Notes: a model not told the origin generated them from the sequence alone. DNA of 64,000 nucleotides from Acidobacteriota bacterium (GCA_018269055.1 JAFDVI010000026.1:1-64000); one strand, 5' to 3'; positions 1-9,276 are shown, numbered from the stretch's first letter. Translations and numbers: made by a program.

Positions 1-114
1 GCTGCGCGGAGCGCTTAGTTCAACCTGACTTCGAAATCATCATCCTAAGCATAAGCATTTTCTGAAGTTCCAAGTTAAAACTCAAAATTCAGAACTTGTT
101 GGGAGAAAACTGTC

Positions 115-1158
115 GTGCCTTTCTTTTTTGACCTGTCATCATTGGTTCCGGTTGTGGAACGCAATCCGTTTGAGCCATTAGAAGTGCCTGATGTCGCTGT
201 AGCCCAACCAATTGGTGAAGACTTGGAATCAGTGCCCGATGAGGATTTGAAGACATCTTTTCCTGCCGATTCCGACTCAACTCCGCGAACTGAAGAAACA
301 ACGGATGAAGCGGCTCCGGATTTTGGCTTGCCAATTCCGGAACGTTACGACTTCGATATGATGCGGGCAATGTGCCAAGACCCGTTTCGACTGTTTGTAT
401 ATTGGCAATTGAAAGCCAATCCTTTCGACCATCTACGAAAAATCTTCCCCTCTGGCGAGATCAATGACTTTCATTCGGTGCTGAAGTTAGTAGATGAAAC
501 GACGAATATCTCTGTTTTTTTCAACGCCGCTTTTACCAACGAATACTGGTTCAGCGTTTTCCCGGATCGCCTTTACCGAGTGGAACTTGGTGTGCGTTCA
601 ATGCGGTACGGTTACATCAAACTGCTCACATCGCAACCTGTTCTCACTCCGCGCGGTGGCCCATCTGATCAAGCAGCACCCGAAGAGCATTACCAGATTG
701 AACCAGATGAATTTCTGGATGTATTGCGTGATAGCCATCTCGTCCCTCAACGCGCATTCACAATTGAAGAAATGCTCCCCGGAGCTGGCGATGTTCCGGC
801 AGGAATTCGAAATGCAGTTTGGGATTCTTTTCCAGCCTCATTTCGCCGACTGATTCATGCGATTGCAGACATACAGGCCGGACGTTCTTACGAACGTTGG
901 TGGGAGTTATTGAGTTTGCAAGAGCAAAGCAAAGTCGTGCGAGAATTTTTGGATATTATCTCCCAAATGGGAGATGGAGAATTGGGCTATATGCTTTTGC
1001 TTCGTTATTTACCAGAATTGCTGCGCCGTACCATTTTGGAGGAACAACAAACAGGAACCCATAAACAGGAACTGCAAATTGATAAGCCTATTCAACTGTT
1101 CTTGGCTGAAAAACTGAGCCAAACAGCTTCTGAAGTTCATACAATCACGATTTCATAG
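115..1158 (+). CDS. DUF4912 domain-containing protein
   Basis: A 347-residue protein starting at GTG 115, with a GGGAG ribosome-binding site about ten bases upstream. The first 70 residues are acidic and low in complexity. The conserved part (roughly residues 80-185) carries RYDFDMMRAMCQDPFRLFVYW and then a VELGV strand, the pattern I associate with DUF4912, a family of unknown function whose members bear an aromatic YWE/YW motif. Residues 190-347 are helical and unassigned. No signal peptide or membrane segment is visible, so it is probably cytoplasmic. It stands alone; an intrinsic terminator follows about 240 bases downstream. The family call rests on motif memory, not on a search. Confidence 0.7.
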   Translation: MPFFFDLSSLVPVVERNPFEPLEVPDVAVAQPIGEDLESVPDEDLKTSFPADSDSTPRTEETTDEAAPDFGLPIPERYDFDMMRAMCQDPFRLFVYWQLKANPFDHLRKIFPSGEINDFHSVLKLVDETTNISVFFNAAFTNEYWFSVFPDRLYRVELGVRSMRYGYIKLLTSQPVLTPRGGPSDQAAPEEHYQIEPDEFLDVLRDSHLVPQRAFTIEEMLPGAGDVPAGIRNAVWDSFPASFRRLIHAIADIQAGRSYERWWELLSLQEQSKVVREFLDIISQMGDGELGYMLLLRYLPELLRRTILEEQQTGTHKQELQIDKPIQLFLAEKLSQTASEVHTITIS

Positions 1159-1394
1159 ATCATTCAACACTTCGAGACCTCAGATTTCTGTCTTCAAAAT
1201 TCTCTTGACGGTTCAGCGAACTCAAGCTATGTTCCCATTTCTTGAAAATGATTTTCAGCTTTAACCCAAGAAGATCATTTTTATCTTGGGAAACCGGCTC
1301 CTTGCCGAACAGTAACGATTCAGTGGCCTTGTTGATATGAAGTTGCTGAAGTCTGAGGCAGAGCAAGGGATTCCAAATTAAAAACAGAAGAAAT

Positions 1395-1426
1395 AAAGCC
1401 TCCGGTGCGGTAACACCGAAGGCTTT
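1395..1426 (+). terminator. Intrinsic terminator after the DUF4912 gene
   Basis: AAAGCCT and CGGTG pair with CACCG and AGGCTTT around a six-base loop, with one C/A mismatch, ending in CTTTT. It lies in the 387-base gene-poor stretch 1159-1545, in which I see nothing else convincing. It would separate the DUF4912 transcript from the iron locus. Confidence 0.7.
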
Positions 1427-1545
1427 TCAGCAACAACCGACCTGATCAGTTCTGGCAACGTCACAAGCGGTGTGCGTGGGTCATCCTAGCACAGCGCTCT
1501 ACATATACCAGCACAGATATTTCTGCGCTTGTTTAGGAGACCATA

Positions 1546-1719
1546 GTGACTCCACTAAGACCATTATTGCTCACATTTTTTTCTCCTCCCCTTCTTAGCT
1601 TCGGCGCAGGCCGTTCACGCCTCCTAATCAATCTGCACAAACCAGATCCTATCAATATCGTGCCGAAGAGAACGGAAGTTGGCCAAACATTTCGTTCTGC
1701 TGGAACGCGACCCATCTGA
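1546..1719 (+). CDS. Possible 57-residue small protein upstream of the siderophore receptor
   Basis: A GTG start preceded at five bases by GGAGA opens a 57-codon frame ending in TGA 1717-1719. The N-terminus is hydrophobic (PLLLTFFSPPLLSFGAG) and the rest is basic. I recognise no family. It is listed because of the good ribosome-binding site and because it is the first of three closely spaced small frames leading into the receptor gene. It could easily be chance. Confidence 0.3.
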   Translation: MTPLRPLLLTFFSPPLLSFGAGRSRLLINLHKPDPINIVPKRTEVGQTFRSAGTRPI

Positions 1720-1733
1720 AGAGGCGAGTGAAA

Positions 1734-1844
1734 ATGAAGAACCACATCTTGTTGCTACTCACAGCCTGTTGGTTGGCGGCATTTTTCGCGATGTTGATCG
1801 CGCTTTGGCTGGAGCGATTAACCGATCGCCGAAATTTTCGTTAA
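1734..1844 (+). CDS. Possible 36-residue single-pass membrane peptide
   Basis: ATG 1734 follows a GAGGCGAG element and opens a 36-residue frame. The middle is one hydrophobic helix (about residues 4-25, ILLLLTACWLAAFFAMLIALW) followed by a short basic cytoplasmic-type tail, ERLTDRRNFR. This is the layout of a small membrane protein. It starts 14 bases after the preceding small frame and ends 21 bases before the next one, suggesting a small-protein operon. An overlapping 66-codon frame with a TTG start (1679-1879) lacks a ribosome-binding site and looks less natural. Confidence 0.4.
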   Translation: MKNHILLLLTACWLAAFFAMLIALWLERLTDRRNFR

Positions 1845-1865
1845 TCAAAAGCAAGGAGTTTCGAG

Positions 1866-2105
1866 ATGGAAAATCTTGAGCGGGTACGAATCTGGTTTTG
1901 TGACTGTGGTCGCGTACATGTTGAAACGAGTGACTGTCGAAGGTCCTTTATGCCTGCCGAGTTTCCCAATTTCCTGAAAAACTCGATAGTAAAGGGCGGC
2001 GCGAGCGGCAATCCACCTCGGCAATCCCACCTGAAAGAAGCTTGTGAGAATGACAATCCGGCTTCTCGTGCCGACCCAAAACAATTGCTTCCACTGGCCG
2101 CATAA
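1866..2105 (+). CDS. Small cysteine-containing protein (CDC motif), function unknown
   Basis: ATG 1866 is preceded by AAGGAG at normal spacing. The 79-residue product starts MENLERVRIWFCDCGRVHVE and has Cys12, Cys14 and Cys24 in a C-x-C-x9-C arrangement within its first 30 residues, which could bind a metal. The second half is polar, low in complexity and probably disordered. It has no signal peptide. It lies 181 bases before the siderophore receptor and directly after the small membrane frame. I do not recognise the family. The position suggests a part in iron uptake, but that is guilt by association only. Confidence 0.5.
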   Translation: MENLERVRIWFCDCGRVHVETSDCRRSFMPAEFPNFLKNSIVKGGASGNPPRQSHLKEACENDNPASRADPKQLLPLAA

Positions 2106-2286
2106 CAATTGAAGAAGGGAGAAATTTTGGGGCGCGAAACAATTGAAACCTTGCGCCAGCCGATACGACATTACAAACCCAACGAAGATCGGCCGACACC
2201 GGATTTGCTGCCATTTGTTAAATCATTTCACCTGTGAACAGAGGAAGCGGAAATCCTCACTTACACATTCATCCAGGAGGGACACT

Positions 2287-4743
2287 ATGAAGTTCAAAGC
2301 AAAGAAACATAGTAAAAAGAACAGTAATCTAAAAAAGAAAAAAACTTCGCGTCGAGGCGCGAAGTATTGGGCTTCGCTGTTTGCGTTGAGTTCGCTGATG
2401 GCGAGCGCGACTTACACCAGCGGCAAGGCAATGACCATCGCTTCTCTGCGGGAAACAGACGGCGGCTGGCAGGCGGTCTTCGTTCAGGGCCAATCGCAGA
2501 CTGCCATCCACTTCAATATTCCGGCGGGGCCGCTGGAAACTGTATTGGCGATTTTCCAACAGCAGACAGGTTTGCAAGTGACTGTGCCGATTGACGCCAT
2601 TCGCACAATCGGTTCATCTGGTGTTTCAGGAAGTTTCACGCCGGAGCAGGCGCTGAAGCAGCTTTTGACCGGCACGGGAATTACCTACCGCTTTACTTCC
2701 AAAGAAGCTGTGACACTGGAAATCCGTGGTTTGGCGGCGTCGGTGGATGTAATTGGTGTCAATACGGTTTCTTCGCCGAAATATACCGAGCCATTGCGTG
2801 ATGTTCCTCAGACAATCAGCATCACCCCCAAATCCGTTATCGAAGAGCAAGGCGCAACCACATTGCGCGATGTGCTGCGCAACGTTCCAGGGCTGACCAT
2901 TGTGGCCGGCGAAGGCGGCACGCCGGCGGGCGACAACCTGACGCTGCGCGGTTTCAGCGCCCGCAATGATATTTTTGTGGATGGCGCACGCGACTTGGGG
3001 CCGCAATCTCGCGACCCGTTCAATTTGGAGCAAGTCGAAGTCGTCAAAGGTCCGGCATCGTCATTCAACGGCAGAGGCTCGACCGGTGGAACGATCAATC
3101 TGGTCAGCAAAATACCAGGGACTGATTCTTCCTTTGGCGGTACGCTCAACTTCGGTTTGGATAAAACCCGCCGCGTGACGACCGACACGAACTCGCCACT
3201 CAAGCGCCTTGGCTTGGGCGACCGCACAGCGTTTCGTTTGAACACAATGTGGCATGAGTCCGGTGTTGCGGGGCGCAATGTGGTTGAAAATCAGCGTTGG
3301 GGCATTGCGCCATCGCTGGGCTTTGGCATTGGCACCACCAAGCGCCTGACGTTGAGTTACGTCAAAACCAAGCAGGATAACATTTCGGATTACGGCATTC
3401 CGTGGGTTCCGGTAACAAACAATGTTTTGGCGGCATACCGCGACAAACCCGCGCCGGTTCCGCGCGAAACGTTTTATGGCTTCAAAAATCGCGATTTTGA
3501 ACGCCTGAATTCCGATCTTGCGACCGTCAAATTCGAGCGCGATTTTGATGACAACCTGACGCTCAGAAATCAATTTCGCTTTGGACGTTCGACACGGGAT
3601 TCGATGGCAACGCCGCCGCGGTTTGCCAGCAACGATTCCACAGTCATCAACCGCGAAATGCGGTCGTGGATCACGGAAGATCAAATCTGGGACAATCAAA
3701 CCGATTTGCGAACAAACTTTCTGACCGGCAAGGTTTCACATTCGCTGGTCACAGGCGCGGCGCTTACACGCGAAAGCAATCTGCGCAAAACGCGCACAGC
3801 TCCCAATTCGCAAACAACGTTGCTCAATCCAAATCCGAACGATACTTATACCGGTATCATCACCTTCAACCCCATCATTGGAGATCTGACGGCGGATTCA
3901 CAGGCGCTTTACGTGCTGGACACGGCGAAGCTCAGCGAGAAGTTTGACCTGAACGGAAGCTTGCGTTGGGATCGGTTTGATGCCGACGGCGTCGGCACCA
4001 CGGGCGCGCCGGTCAGCCGCGTAGACAATATGGTTAGCTGGCGAGCAGGCGGCGTTTTCAAACCAAAACCGCAAGGAAGCATTTACGCGGCTTACGGAAC
4101 TTCCCTCAATCCATCGTTGGAAGGGTTGTCTTACAACACTGCAAACACGGCCATCGAGCCGGAAAAAACCTCTACCGCCGAAATCGGCAGCAAATGGGAT
4201 TTGTTCCGCGAACGGTTGCACATCAGCGGCGCGATTTTCCGCGTGGACAAAACCAATGCGCGTACGCCGGGTGTGCTGCCAGACGACGCTCCGCAAGTGT
4301 TGCAAGGCACACAGCGTGTAAACGGAATCGAGCTTGGCGCAAGCGGAACGCTCACACGTCGTTGGACAGTGCTTGCGGGTTATTCCCTGCTCGACAGCAA
4401 GATCGTCAAATCCAATACGGCAGCGGAAGTCGGCAAGCGGTTGCAAAACACGCCGCGGAATTCCTTCAACATCTGGACGACCTATCAATTTTTCGGCAAG
4501 TTGGTCATTGGCGGCGGGCCGCGGTTTGTCGGCAAACGTTATGGAAATAACTCCAACGCGCGTTTTATAGACAGCTATTGGACGCTGGAAGGAATGGCTT
4601 CGTATCCAATCAACAGCCACCTCGATCTGAGGCTGAATCTCTACAATCTGAACAACGCGTATTACTTCGACCGCCTTGGCGGAGGCCACGTTGTGCCCGG
4701 CGTAGCGCGCACGGCCAATTTGAGCCTGGGTTTCCGATTCTAA
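2287..4743 (+). CDS. TonB-dependent siderophore receptor with STN domain
   Basis: An 818-residue outer-membrane receptor for ferric siderophores. I chose ATG 2287 because AGGAGGG lies just upstream; the frame stays open to 2143 but without a site. The signal peptide has an unusually long Lys/Arg-rich n-region (residues 1-26) before a hydrophobic stretch (27-43). Residues 75-148 form a secretin/TonB N-terminal (STN) domain, the plug spans about 165-275 ([33 protein letters not shown]), and the 22-strand-type barrel ends in a terminal Phe (LSLGFRF). STN domains normally signal to a FecR-type anti-sigma factor, but none is adjacent. A PiuC-like gene follows, as in the fiu-ybiX and piuA-piuC pairs, which suggests a catecholate-type ligand. 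Confidence 0.95.
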   Translation: MKFKAKKHSKKNSNLKKKKTSRRGAKYWASLFALSSLMASATYTSGKAMTIASLRETDGGWQAVFVQGQSQTAIHFNIPAGPLETVLAIFQQQTGLQVTVPIDAIRTIGSSGVSGSFTPEQALKQLLTGTGITYRFTSKEAVTLEIRGLAASVDVIGVNTVSSPKYTEPLRDVPQTISITPKSVIEEQGATTLRDVLRNVPGLTIVAGEGGTPAGDNLTLRGFSARNDIFVDGARDLGPQSRDPFNLEQVEVVKGPASSFNGRGSTGGTINLVSKIPGTDSSFGGTLNFGLDKTRRVTTDTNSPLKRLGLGDRTAFRLNTMWHESGVAGRNVVENQRWGIAPSLGFGIGTTKRLTLSYVKTKQDNISDYGIPWVPVTNNVLAAYRDKPAPVPRETFYGFKNRDFERLNSDLATVKFERDFDDNLTLRNQFRFGRSTRDSMATPPRFASNDSTVINREMRSWITEDQIWDNQTDLRTNFLTGKVSHSLVTGAALTRESNLRKTRTAPNSQTTLLNPNPNDTYTGIITFNPIIGDLTADSQALYVLDTAKLSEKFDLNGSLRWDRFDADGVGTTGAPVSRVDNMVSWRAGGVFKPKPQGSIYAAYGTSLNPSLEGLSYNTANTAIEPEKTSTAEIGSKWDLFRERLHISGAIFRVDKTNARTPGVLPDDAPQVLQGTQRVNGIELGASGTLTRRWTVLAGYSLLDSKIVKSNTAAEVGKRLQNTPRNSFNIWTTYQFFGKLVIGGGPRFVGKRYGNNSNARFIDSYWTLEGMASYPINSHLDLRLNLYNLNNAYYFDRLGGGHVVPGVARTANLSLGFRF

Positions 4744-4752
4744 ACTTTTTTC

Positions 4753-4787
4753 GCATTGGCGCTGTCTTGACAAGGCAGCGCCAATGC
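4753..4787 (+). promoter_or_regulatory. Intercistronic stem-loop between receptor and piuC-like gene
   Basis: A perfect 12-bp stem (GCATTGGCGCTG with its complement) and 11-base loop start ten bases after the receptor stop. There is no U-tract after it, so partial termination or mRNA protection is more likely than full termination. It lies just before the preferred start at 4802. Confidence 0.6.
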
Positions 4788-4801
4788 CATGTGAACGAAC
4801 C

Positions 4802-5482
4802 ATGTTGTTGCATATTCCTGAAGTGTTAACCGCCGAACAGGTTGCCCACTGCCGGCAAGAATTGGAAAAAGCCGAATGGGTGGATGGCCGCGCAACGGCT
4901 GGGCACCAATCGGTTCGCGTAAAAAACAATTCGCAATTACCGACGGATCATCCTGTAGCGGATGAACTGGGCAATTTGATTCTTGCGGCGCTCGAAAAAA
5001 GCCCGCTGTTTATGGCATCGGCACTGCCGTCGAAGGTTTTTCCGCCGCTGTTTAATTGTTACCAAGGCGGGCAGTCCTTTGGTTCGCACGTGGACAATGC
5101 CATTCGCCAAGTGACAGGCACTCCACATCGCGTCCGCACCGATCTTTCGGCGACACTTTTTCTTGCCGCGCCCGAAGAGTATGAAGGCGGCGAACTTGTC
5201 ATCGAAGACACATACGGCCTGCACAGCGTCAAGCTGCCCGCTGGCAATTTGATCCTATATCCGGCGACCAGTCTTCATCACGTGCGGCCTGTGACCAGCG
5301 GCGCGCGGATCGCGTCTTTTTTTTGGATTCAAAGCATGGTGCGCGATGACGGCGAACGCGCGCTGCTGTTTGATCTGGATATGGCGATTCAACGCATTGG
5401 CGGCGAAGCGCCGGATCATCCATCTGTCGTTCAACTTACCGGCGTTTACCACAACTTATTGCGCCGCTGGGCAGAGGTTTAA
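4802..5482 (+). CDS. piuC: PKHD-type Fe(II)/2-oxoglutarate hydroxylase (PiuC/YbiX family)
   Basis: A 226-residue member of the PKHD-type dioxygenase family encoded beside TonB siderophore receptors; the physiological substrate is not known. The start at 4802 gives the family's usual opening MLLHIPEVL; a start at 4784 would add six residues and fall inside the stem-loop. The iron-binding triad is visible as His96-x-Asp98 (FGSHVDNA) and His159 (TSLHHV), with Arg169 placed to bind 2-oxoglutarate. Length matches the family. It is followed after 19 bases by a membrane methyltransferase gene. Cytoplasmic. Confidence 0.93.
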   Translation: MLLHIPEVLTAEQVAHCRQELEKAEWVDGRATAGHQSVRVKNNSQLPTDHPVADELGNLILAALEKSPLFMASALPSKVFPPLFNCYQGGQSFGSHVDNAIRQVTGTPHRVRTDLSATLFLAAPEEYEGGELVIEDTYGLHSVKLPAGNLILYPATSLHHVRPVTSGARIASFFWIQSMVRDDGERALLFDLDMAIQRIGGEAPDHPSVVQLTGVYHNLLRRWAEV

Positions 5483-5489
5483 GCCTCTG
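5472..5489 (+). promoter_or_regulatory. Stem-loop across the piuC stop codon
   Basis: CAGAGG and CCTCTG form a perfect six-bp stem with loop TTTAAG; the TAA stop (5480-5482) lies in the loop. The ribosome-binding site of the next gene (AAAGGAG) begins two bases after it, so it could modulate coupling. Confidence 0.4.
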
Positions 5490-5501
5490 GAAAGGAGTCT
5501 T

Positions 5502-6089
5502 ATGTTTCGAATCTGTGCTTTGGCAATTTTCGTGGTTGGCGTGACGATTGGCGGTTACTTTCGCCGCAAGGCGGAAATAGCGGGAGAGCCAATTTCGTGG
5601 AGTGAAGAAGGCATTGCAGTCATGGTTTTGCTGAGAGTTTTTGGCCTGATCGGATGGCTTTCTGTGATCGCGTATTTGATCAATCCTGGCTGGATGAAAT
5701 GGTCAGAAATGCCTTTGCCAGATTGGGCACGATGGACTGGCGTGATAACCGGAATCGTTTCAGTGCCGTTGCTCTATTGGTTATTCAAAAGCATCGGCAA
5801 GAACATCACGCAAACGGTGAAAACCAGAAAAGAACATGAACTGGTGACGAATGGGCCGTATCGCTGGGTGCGGCATCCGCTTTACAGCGTGGGAACACTG
5901 CTGTTTCTTTCTTTTGCCTTGATGGCTGCAAACTGGTTTATCGGATTGGCAACACTGCTAAGTTTGGTGATGTTGATGATCAGATTGCCAAGAGAAGAAG
6001 AAAACTTGATTGCGCGGTTCGGAGACGAATACAGAACTTATATGAAACGCACGGGGCGATTGATCCCGAAACTCCGAAGCAACCAATGA
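5502..6089 (+). CDS. Isoprenylcysteine methyltransferase-like (ICMT/PEMT) membrane protein
   Basis: A 195-residue integral membrane protein. ATG 5502 is preceded by AAAGGAG; the frame stays open upstream into piuC but without reason to use it. Four to five hydrophobic helices are visible (about residues 3-20, 40-62, 78-97, 122-155). The C-terminal half carries the SAM-binding signature of the ICMT/PEMT superfamily, NGPYRWVRHPLY, followed by EEENLIARFGDEYRTYMKRTGR. Bacterial members methylate unknown small molecules or lipids. Its place inside an iron-uptake operon is notable; modification of a siderophore or membrane lipid is possible but unproven. Confidence 0.85.
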   Translation: MFRICALAIFVVGVTIGGYFRRKAEIAGEPISWSEEGIAVMVLLRVFGLIGWLSVIAYLINPGWMKWSEMPLPDWARWTGVITGIVSVPLLYWLFKSIGKNITQTVKTRKEHELVTNGPYRWVRHPLYSVGTLLFLSFALMAANWFIGLATLLSLVMLMIRLPREEENLIARFGDEYRTYMKRTGRLIPKLRSNQ

Positions 6090-6111
6090 AGAGATCAAAT
6101 TGAAAATTCTA

Positions 6112-6132
6112 TTGCACCAAGTAACGGTGCAA
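6112..6132 (+). promoter_or_regulatory. Stem-loop before the PepSY gene
   Basis: TTGCACC pairs perfectly with GGTGCAA around AAGTAAC, in the gap between the methyltransferase stop and the PepSY start. There is no U-tract. Confidence 0.4.
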
Positions 6133-6156
6133 CGAACTTGAGCTTGCTGGGAGAAA

Positions 6157-7371
6157 ATGACGATGAAATTGTCTCGCAAAGTGCTGTTTTGGTGTCACCT
6201 GACGGTCGGCGTGACCGGCGGGTTGGTGATTTTGATCATGTCGGTCACAGGCGCGTTGTTAATGTATGAAAAGCAAATTACCGCATGGGCGGACACGCGC
6301 AACTATCAGGTTGCGCCTCCCACGGCAGGCGCGACTCGGTTGCCTGTAGAAGCCTTGCTGGCAAAGGTGCGCGAATCTCAAGCAGGAGCCAATATCACAA
6401 CAGTTACAGTACGTGCCGAAGCTTCTGAACCTGTGGCTGTTGCGTTAGCTGCCGCAGGCGCCGGCCCCGGAACGGCGCGAACGATTTTCGTCAACCCTTA
6501 TACCGGTGATGTGATGGGGGAAGGCTCAAAAGGAGTCCGCGACTTTTTCCGATTGATGACGGATTGGCATCGCTGGCTTGGCGCGCAAGGTGAAAATCGC
6601 GCGACGGTGCGAGCTATCACTGGAGCCTGCAATCTGGGATTTCTGTTCATCGTCGCCAGCGGAATTTATCTGTGGTGGCCGCGCAAACAAACCTGGCAAC
6701 AATTCAAACAGATTCTGTGGTTTCGTCGCCGATTGCCCGGAAAAGCGCGCGATTTCAATTGGCATAACGTTATCGGTTTTTGGTCGTTCGCGCCGCTGTT
6801 TCTGGTCGTGCTTTCCGGTGTGGTGATTTCCTACCCGTGGGCGAGCAATCTGGTTTACAGGGTTGCCGGTGAAGCGCCGCCTGCGCCTCAACAACGTCCA
6901 CAACAACCGAACGGTGGTGAGCGCAACAACGCTTCTGCGCCTGTAGCGCTGGATGGGTTGAATGATTTGTGGGCGCGCGCCGAACAACAGACGACAAGCT
7001 GGAAAAGTATCAGTTTGCGGGTGCCTGCCACTGCGGAAGCTCCGGCGGTTTTCACCATTGACCAAGGCACAGGCGGCGAGCCACAAAAACGCGCGACGCT
7101 GACGCTGGATCGCAAAACGGGCGAGGTTGCGCGCTGGGAACCGTTTTCCAGCATGACCAAAGGCCGCCAGCTTCGTTCATTTCTGCGCTTTGCCCACACG
7201 GGCGAAGTCGGCGGCATCGCTGGACAAACCATCGCGGGATTGGTTTCGCTGGGCGGAGGTTTTTTGGTTTACACGGGACTGGCGCTTTCGCTGCGACGCT
7301 TTCTGGCTTGGCGGGCCAGACGTTCCAACGTTCGCGTTCCCAATCCAGTTGCAGAACCGGAAAATGCCTGA
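6157..7371 (+). CDS. PepSY-associated membrane protein (PiuB-like iron-uptake protein)
   Basis: A 404-residue inner-membrane protein of the PepSY_TM family, often found beside TonB siderophore receptors and proposed to reduce ferric siderophores or help release iron at the cytoplasmic membrane. ATG 6157 follows TGGGAGA; ATG 6163 is an alternative. Transmembrane helices lie near residues 15-38, 150-172, 203-226 and 352-378. Conserved His residues sit in WHRWLG, WHNVIGFW and RFAHTGEVGG and may bind haem. A Pro/Gln-rich linker interrupts the periplasmic loop at about residues 240-260. It is the fourth gene of the receptor operon. Confidence 0.88.
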   Translation: MTMKLSRKVLFWCHLTVGVTGGLVILIMSVTGALLMYEKQITAWADTRNYQVAPPTAGATRLPVEALLAKVRESQAGANITTVTVRAEASEPVAVALAAAGAGPGTARTIFVNPYTGDVMGEGSKGVRDFFRLMTDWHRWLGAQGENRATVRAITGACNLGFLFIVASGIYLWWPRKQTWQQFKQILWFRRRLPGKARDFNWHNVIGFWSFAPLFLVVLSGVVISYPWASNLVYRVAGEAPPAPQQRPQQPNGGERNNASAPVALDGLNDLWARAEQQTTSWKSISLRVPATAEAPAVFTIDQGTGGEPQKRATLTLDRKTGEVARWEPFSSMTKGRQLRSFLRFAHTGEVGGIAGQTIAGLVSLGGGFLVYTGLALSLRRFLAWRARRSNVRVPNPVAEPENA

Positions 7372-7417
7372 AACCTCTCAATAAACAAACGGCGAGATCA
7401 TGCTTTCGCTGTTGCCT

Positions 7418-7460
7418 GTTGTCGGCGGTGAGACGATACTTGCGCTTCACCGCCGACAAC
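7418..7460 (+). terminator. Strong stem-loop after the PepSY gene
   Basis: GTTGTCGGCGGTGA (7418-7431) pairs perfectly with TCACCGCCGACAAC (7447-7460), giving a 14-bp GC-rich stem and 15-base loop, followed by CATTTT. It lies 46 bases after the PepSY stop and 20 bases before the TPR gene start. It could be a weak terminator or a processing site that separates the TPR gene from the receptor operon. Confidence 0.6.
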
Positions 7461-7480
7461 CATTTTCCGAGGAAGCCGCC

Positions 7481-9208
7481 ATGAAACTTCGCCTGCTCAT
7501 CGCCCTTTACTGCACATTTCTACTCATCGGAATTGCGCAAGCGCAAACTCCGCCGCCTGCAAAAGACGACACCGCAATTTGCCACGTTCCCGTGACAACC
7601 AAAGCTTCGGACAAACCGGCCACGTTGAAAACCGGATACGGCAACGTACAGATGATTGTCACAACCAAATCGCCGGAGGCGCAGGCGTTCTTCAATCAAG
7701 GTTTGGCGCTGTTGCATTCGTTCTGGTTTTACGAAGCCGACCGTTCGTTTGAGCGCGCGGCGCAACTCGATCCGGATTGCGCGATGGCGCAATGGGGAAT
7801 CGCCATGGCCGCTGTCAACGAAACTCGCCGAGATGCAGCCATCAAACGCGGCAAAGAGCTTGCGCCAAAGGTGAGCGAACGCGAGCGGCTTTACATCGAA
7901 GCAGTCGAAGCCCGATACAAAGGCGAACGCGCGACGATTCAAAACAATGGGTTTCTGGGCGCAAGTTCCGATTATCAAAACGCGATGCGAAAAATCGTCG
8001 CGTTTTATCCGGACGATCTGGAAGCGAAATTATTTTTGGCGTTGGCACTAATGTCAGGGTACGAGCGTGACGGTTCGCCCAAACCGGGCACCGTCGAAGC
8101 CATCGCACTGTTGCAACTGGTGCTGGCGAAATCACCGAACCATCTGGCGGCACACCATTACATGATCCACGCCACTGAATCCGGCAAACGCGCGATTGAC
8201 GGCGTCCCTGCCGCTGATATTTACGGCACGCTGGCGCCGAAAGTCGGCCACGCAGTTCATATGCCCGGCCATACGTATGTTCACGTGGATCGTTGGGATG
8301 ATGCAGCCAAAGCCTTTGAAGGTTCGGCGGAAGTGGATCGCGCCTACATTCGCGACAACCACGAAGAAACCGACCACGCCGCCGGTCCTTACGGACATAA
8401 CGTTCACTTTCTGGCGCTGGTTTACGGCTATCAGGGCCGTTATCGCGACGCCGTTCGCGTCAGCCAGGAATTGCTGGATGCAACGAAAACCCCGGAAGAA
8501 ATGAAATCGCGTACGGCACTGGAAGGCCGCATTTCCATGCTGCGCGCGCTGGTGCGCTTTGAAAAATTCGACCAGATTTTGGATGGCAAATCGTTTCCTG
8601 AAGAGAGCGTTTTTGAAGTCTTCAAAGCGTGGCGCTATTACGCGCAAGCGTTGGCCTCGCTCGGCAAAGGCGATGTCGCGGCGACGAAAGCTAAGTTTGA
8701 GACACTGGAACGTGAAATCGCCTGGTTGAAAGACAAATTCGCCAAAGCCAAAGACCTGCCGCAAGCTGGTCGGCAACGCCAACAGCTTCGCGCGCTGAAC
8801 GTTGCTCCGCTGGAATTGCAAGCGCGGTTGCTCGCACGCGAAGGCAAAGCCGACGAAGCCATTGCCAAATTGAAAGAAGGAATCGAAGAAGAAATCAAAC
8901 TCGGATATTCCGAGCCGCCGCTGTACCCCGTGCCGATGGAAGAAGTCGCCGGAAAGGTCTGCCTGGAGTTGAAGCGTTGGAAAGAGGCCGAAGAATTTTT
9001 CCGCGCCGCGCTCGAACGCGATCCGGGCAGCGGACGCGCATATTTCGGCTTGCTGCAAGCGCAACAGGCGCTCGGCAAAAATACTGACGCGCGCGACAAC
9101 TACGCCAAGTTCGTCAAAGCCTGGGCCAAAGCCGATACTGATTTGCCGGAAATGAAACGCGCCAGAGAATTGGCCGGCAGTTACAGCGCATCAGGCGGAA
9201 CCAGGTGA
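7481..9208 (+). CDS. Secreted tetratricopeptide-repeat protein
   Basis: A 575-residue protein with a clear signal peptide (MKLRLLIALYCTFLLIGIAQAQ), which fixes the start at ATG 7481 after GAGGAAG. The frame is open to 7400, but that would place the signal internally and overlap the stem-loop. TPR-like helical pairs are visible: FFNQGLALLHSFWFYEADRSFERAAQLDP (here abbreviated by its NQGLALLHSFW core, about residues 67-95), a block near residues 190-320 with HMPGHTYVHVDRWDDA, and C-terminal repeats with AEEFFRAALERDP. The family is common in soil bacteria and has no assigned biochemistry. It ends 68 bases from the convergent lon gene. Confidence 0.85.
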   Translation: MKLRLLIALYCTFLLIGIAQAQTPPPAKDDTAICHVPVTTKASDKPATLKTGYGNVQMIVTTKSPEAQAFFNQGLALLHSFWFYEADRSFERAAQLDPDCAMAQWGIAMAAVNETRRDAAIKRGKELAPKVSERERLYIEAVEARYKGERATIQNNGFLGASSDYQNAMRKIVAFYPDDLEAKLFLALALMSGYERDGSPKPGTVEAIALLQLVLAKSPNHLAAHHYMIHATESGKRAIDGVPAADIYGTLAPKVGHAVHMPGHTYVHVDRWDDAAKAFEGSAEVDRAYIRDNHEETDHAAGPYGHNVHFLALVYGYQGRYRDAVRVSQELLDATKTPEEMKSRTALEGRISMLRALVRFEKFDQILDGKSFPEESVFEVFKAWRYYAQALASLGKGDVAATKAKFETLEREIAWLKDKFAKAKDLPQAGRQRQQLRALNVAPLELQARLLAREGKADEAIAKLKEGIEEEIKLGYSEPPLYPVPMEEVAGKVCLELKRWKEAEEFFRAALERDPGSGRAYFGLLQAQQALGKNTDARDNYAKFVKAWAKADTDLPEMKRARELAGSYSASGGTR

Positions 9209-9276
9209 AACTGGAAAAGGGAGAGACAAACTCCCAGATCGCCTTTCCCTTTCAAACCATAAAATGGATCCAGCAC

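Noticed and set aside
1679-1879. A 66-codon frame overlapping the small membrane frame
   Set aside because: It has a TTG start without ribosome-binding site and a less natural composition; the 36-codon frame in another phase has a clean membrane helix.
3898-4929. Long minus-strand frame of 343 codons under the receptor gene
   Set aside because: It is antisense to an intact, well-recognised gene and its translation has no family features; codon bias of the real gene explains it.
8132-9064. Long minus-strand frame of 310 codons under the TPR gene
   Set aside because: Same reason: Phe/Arg-rich shadow of the coding strand.
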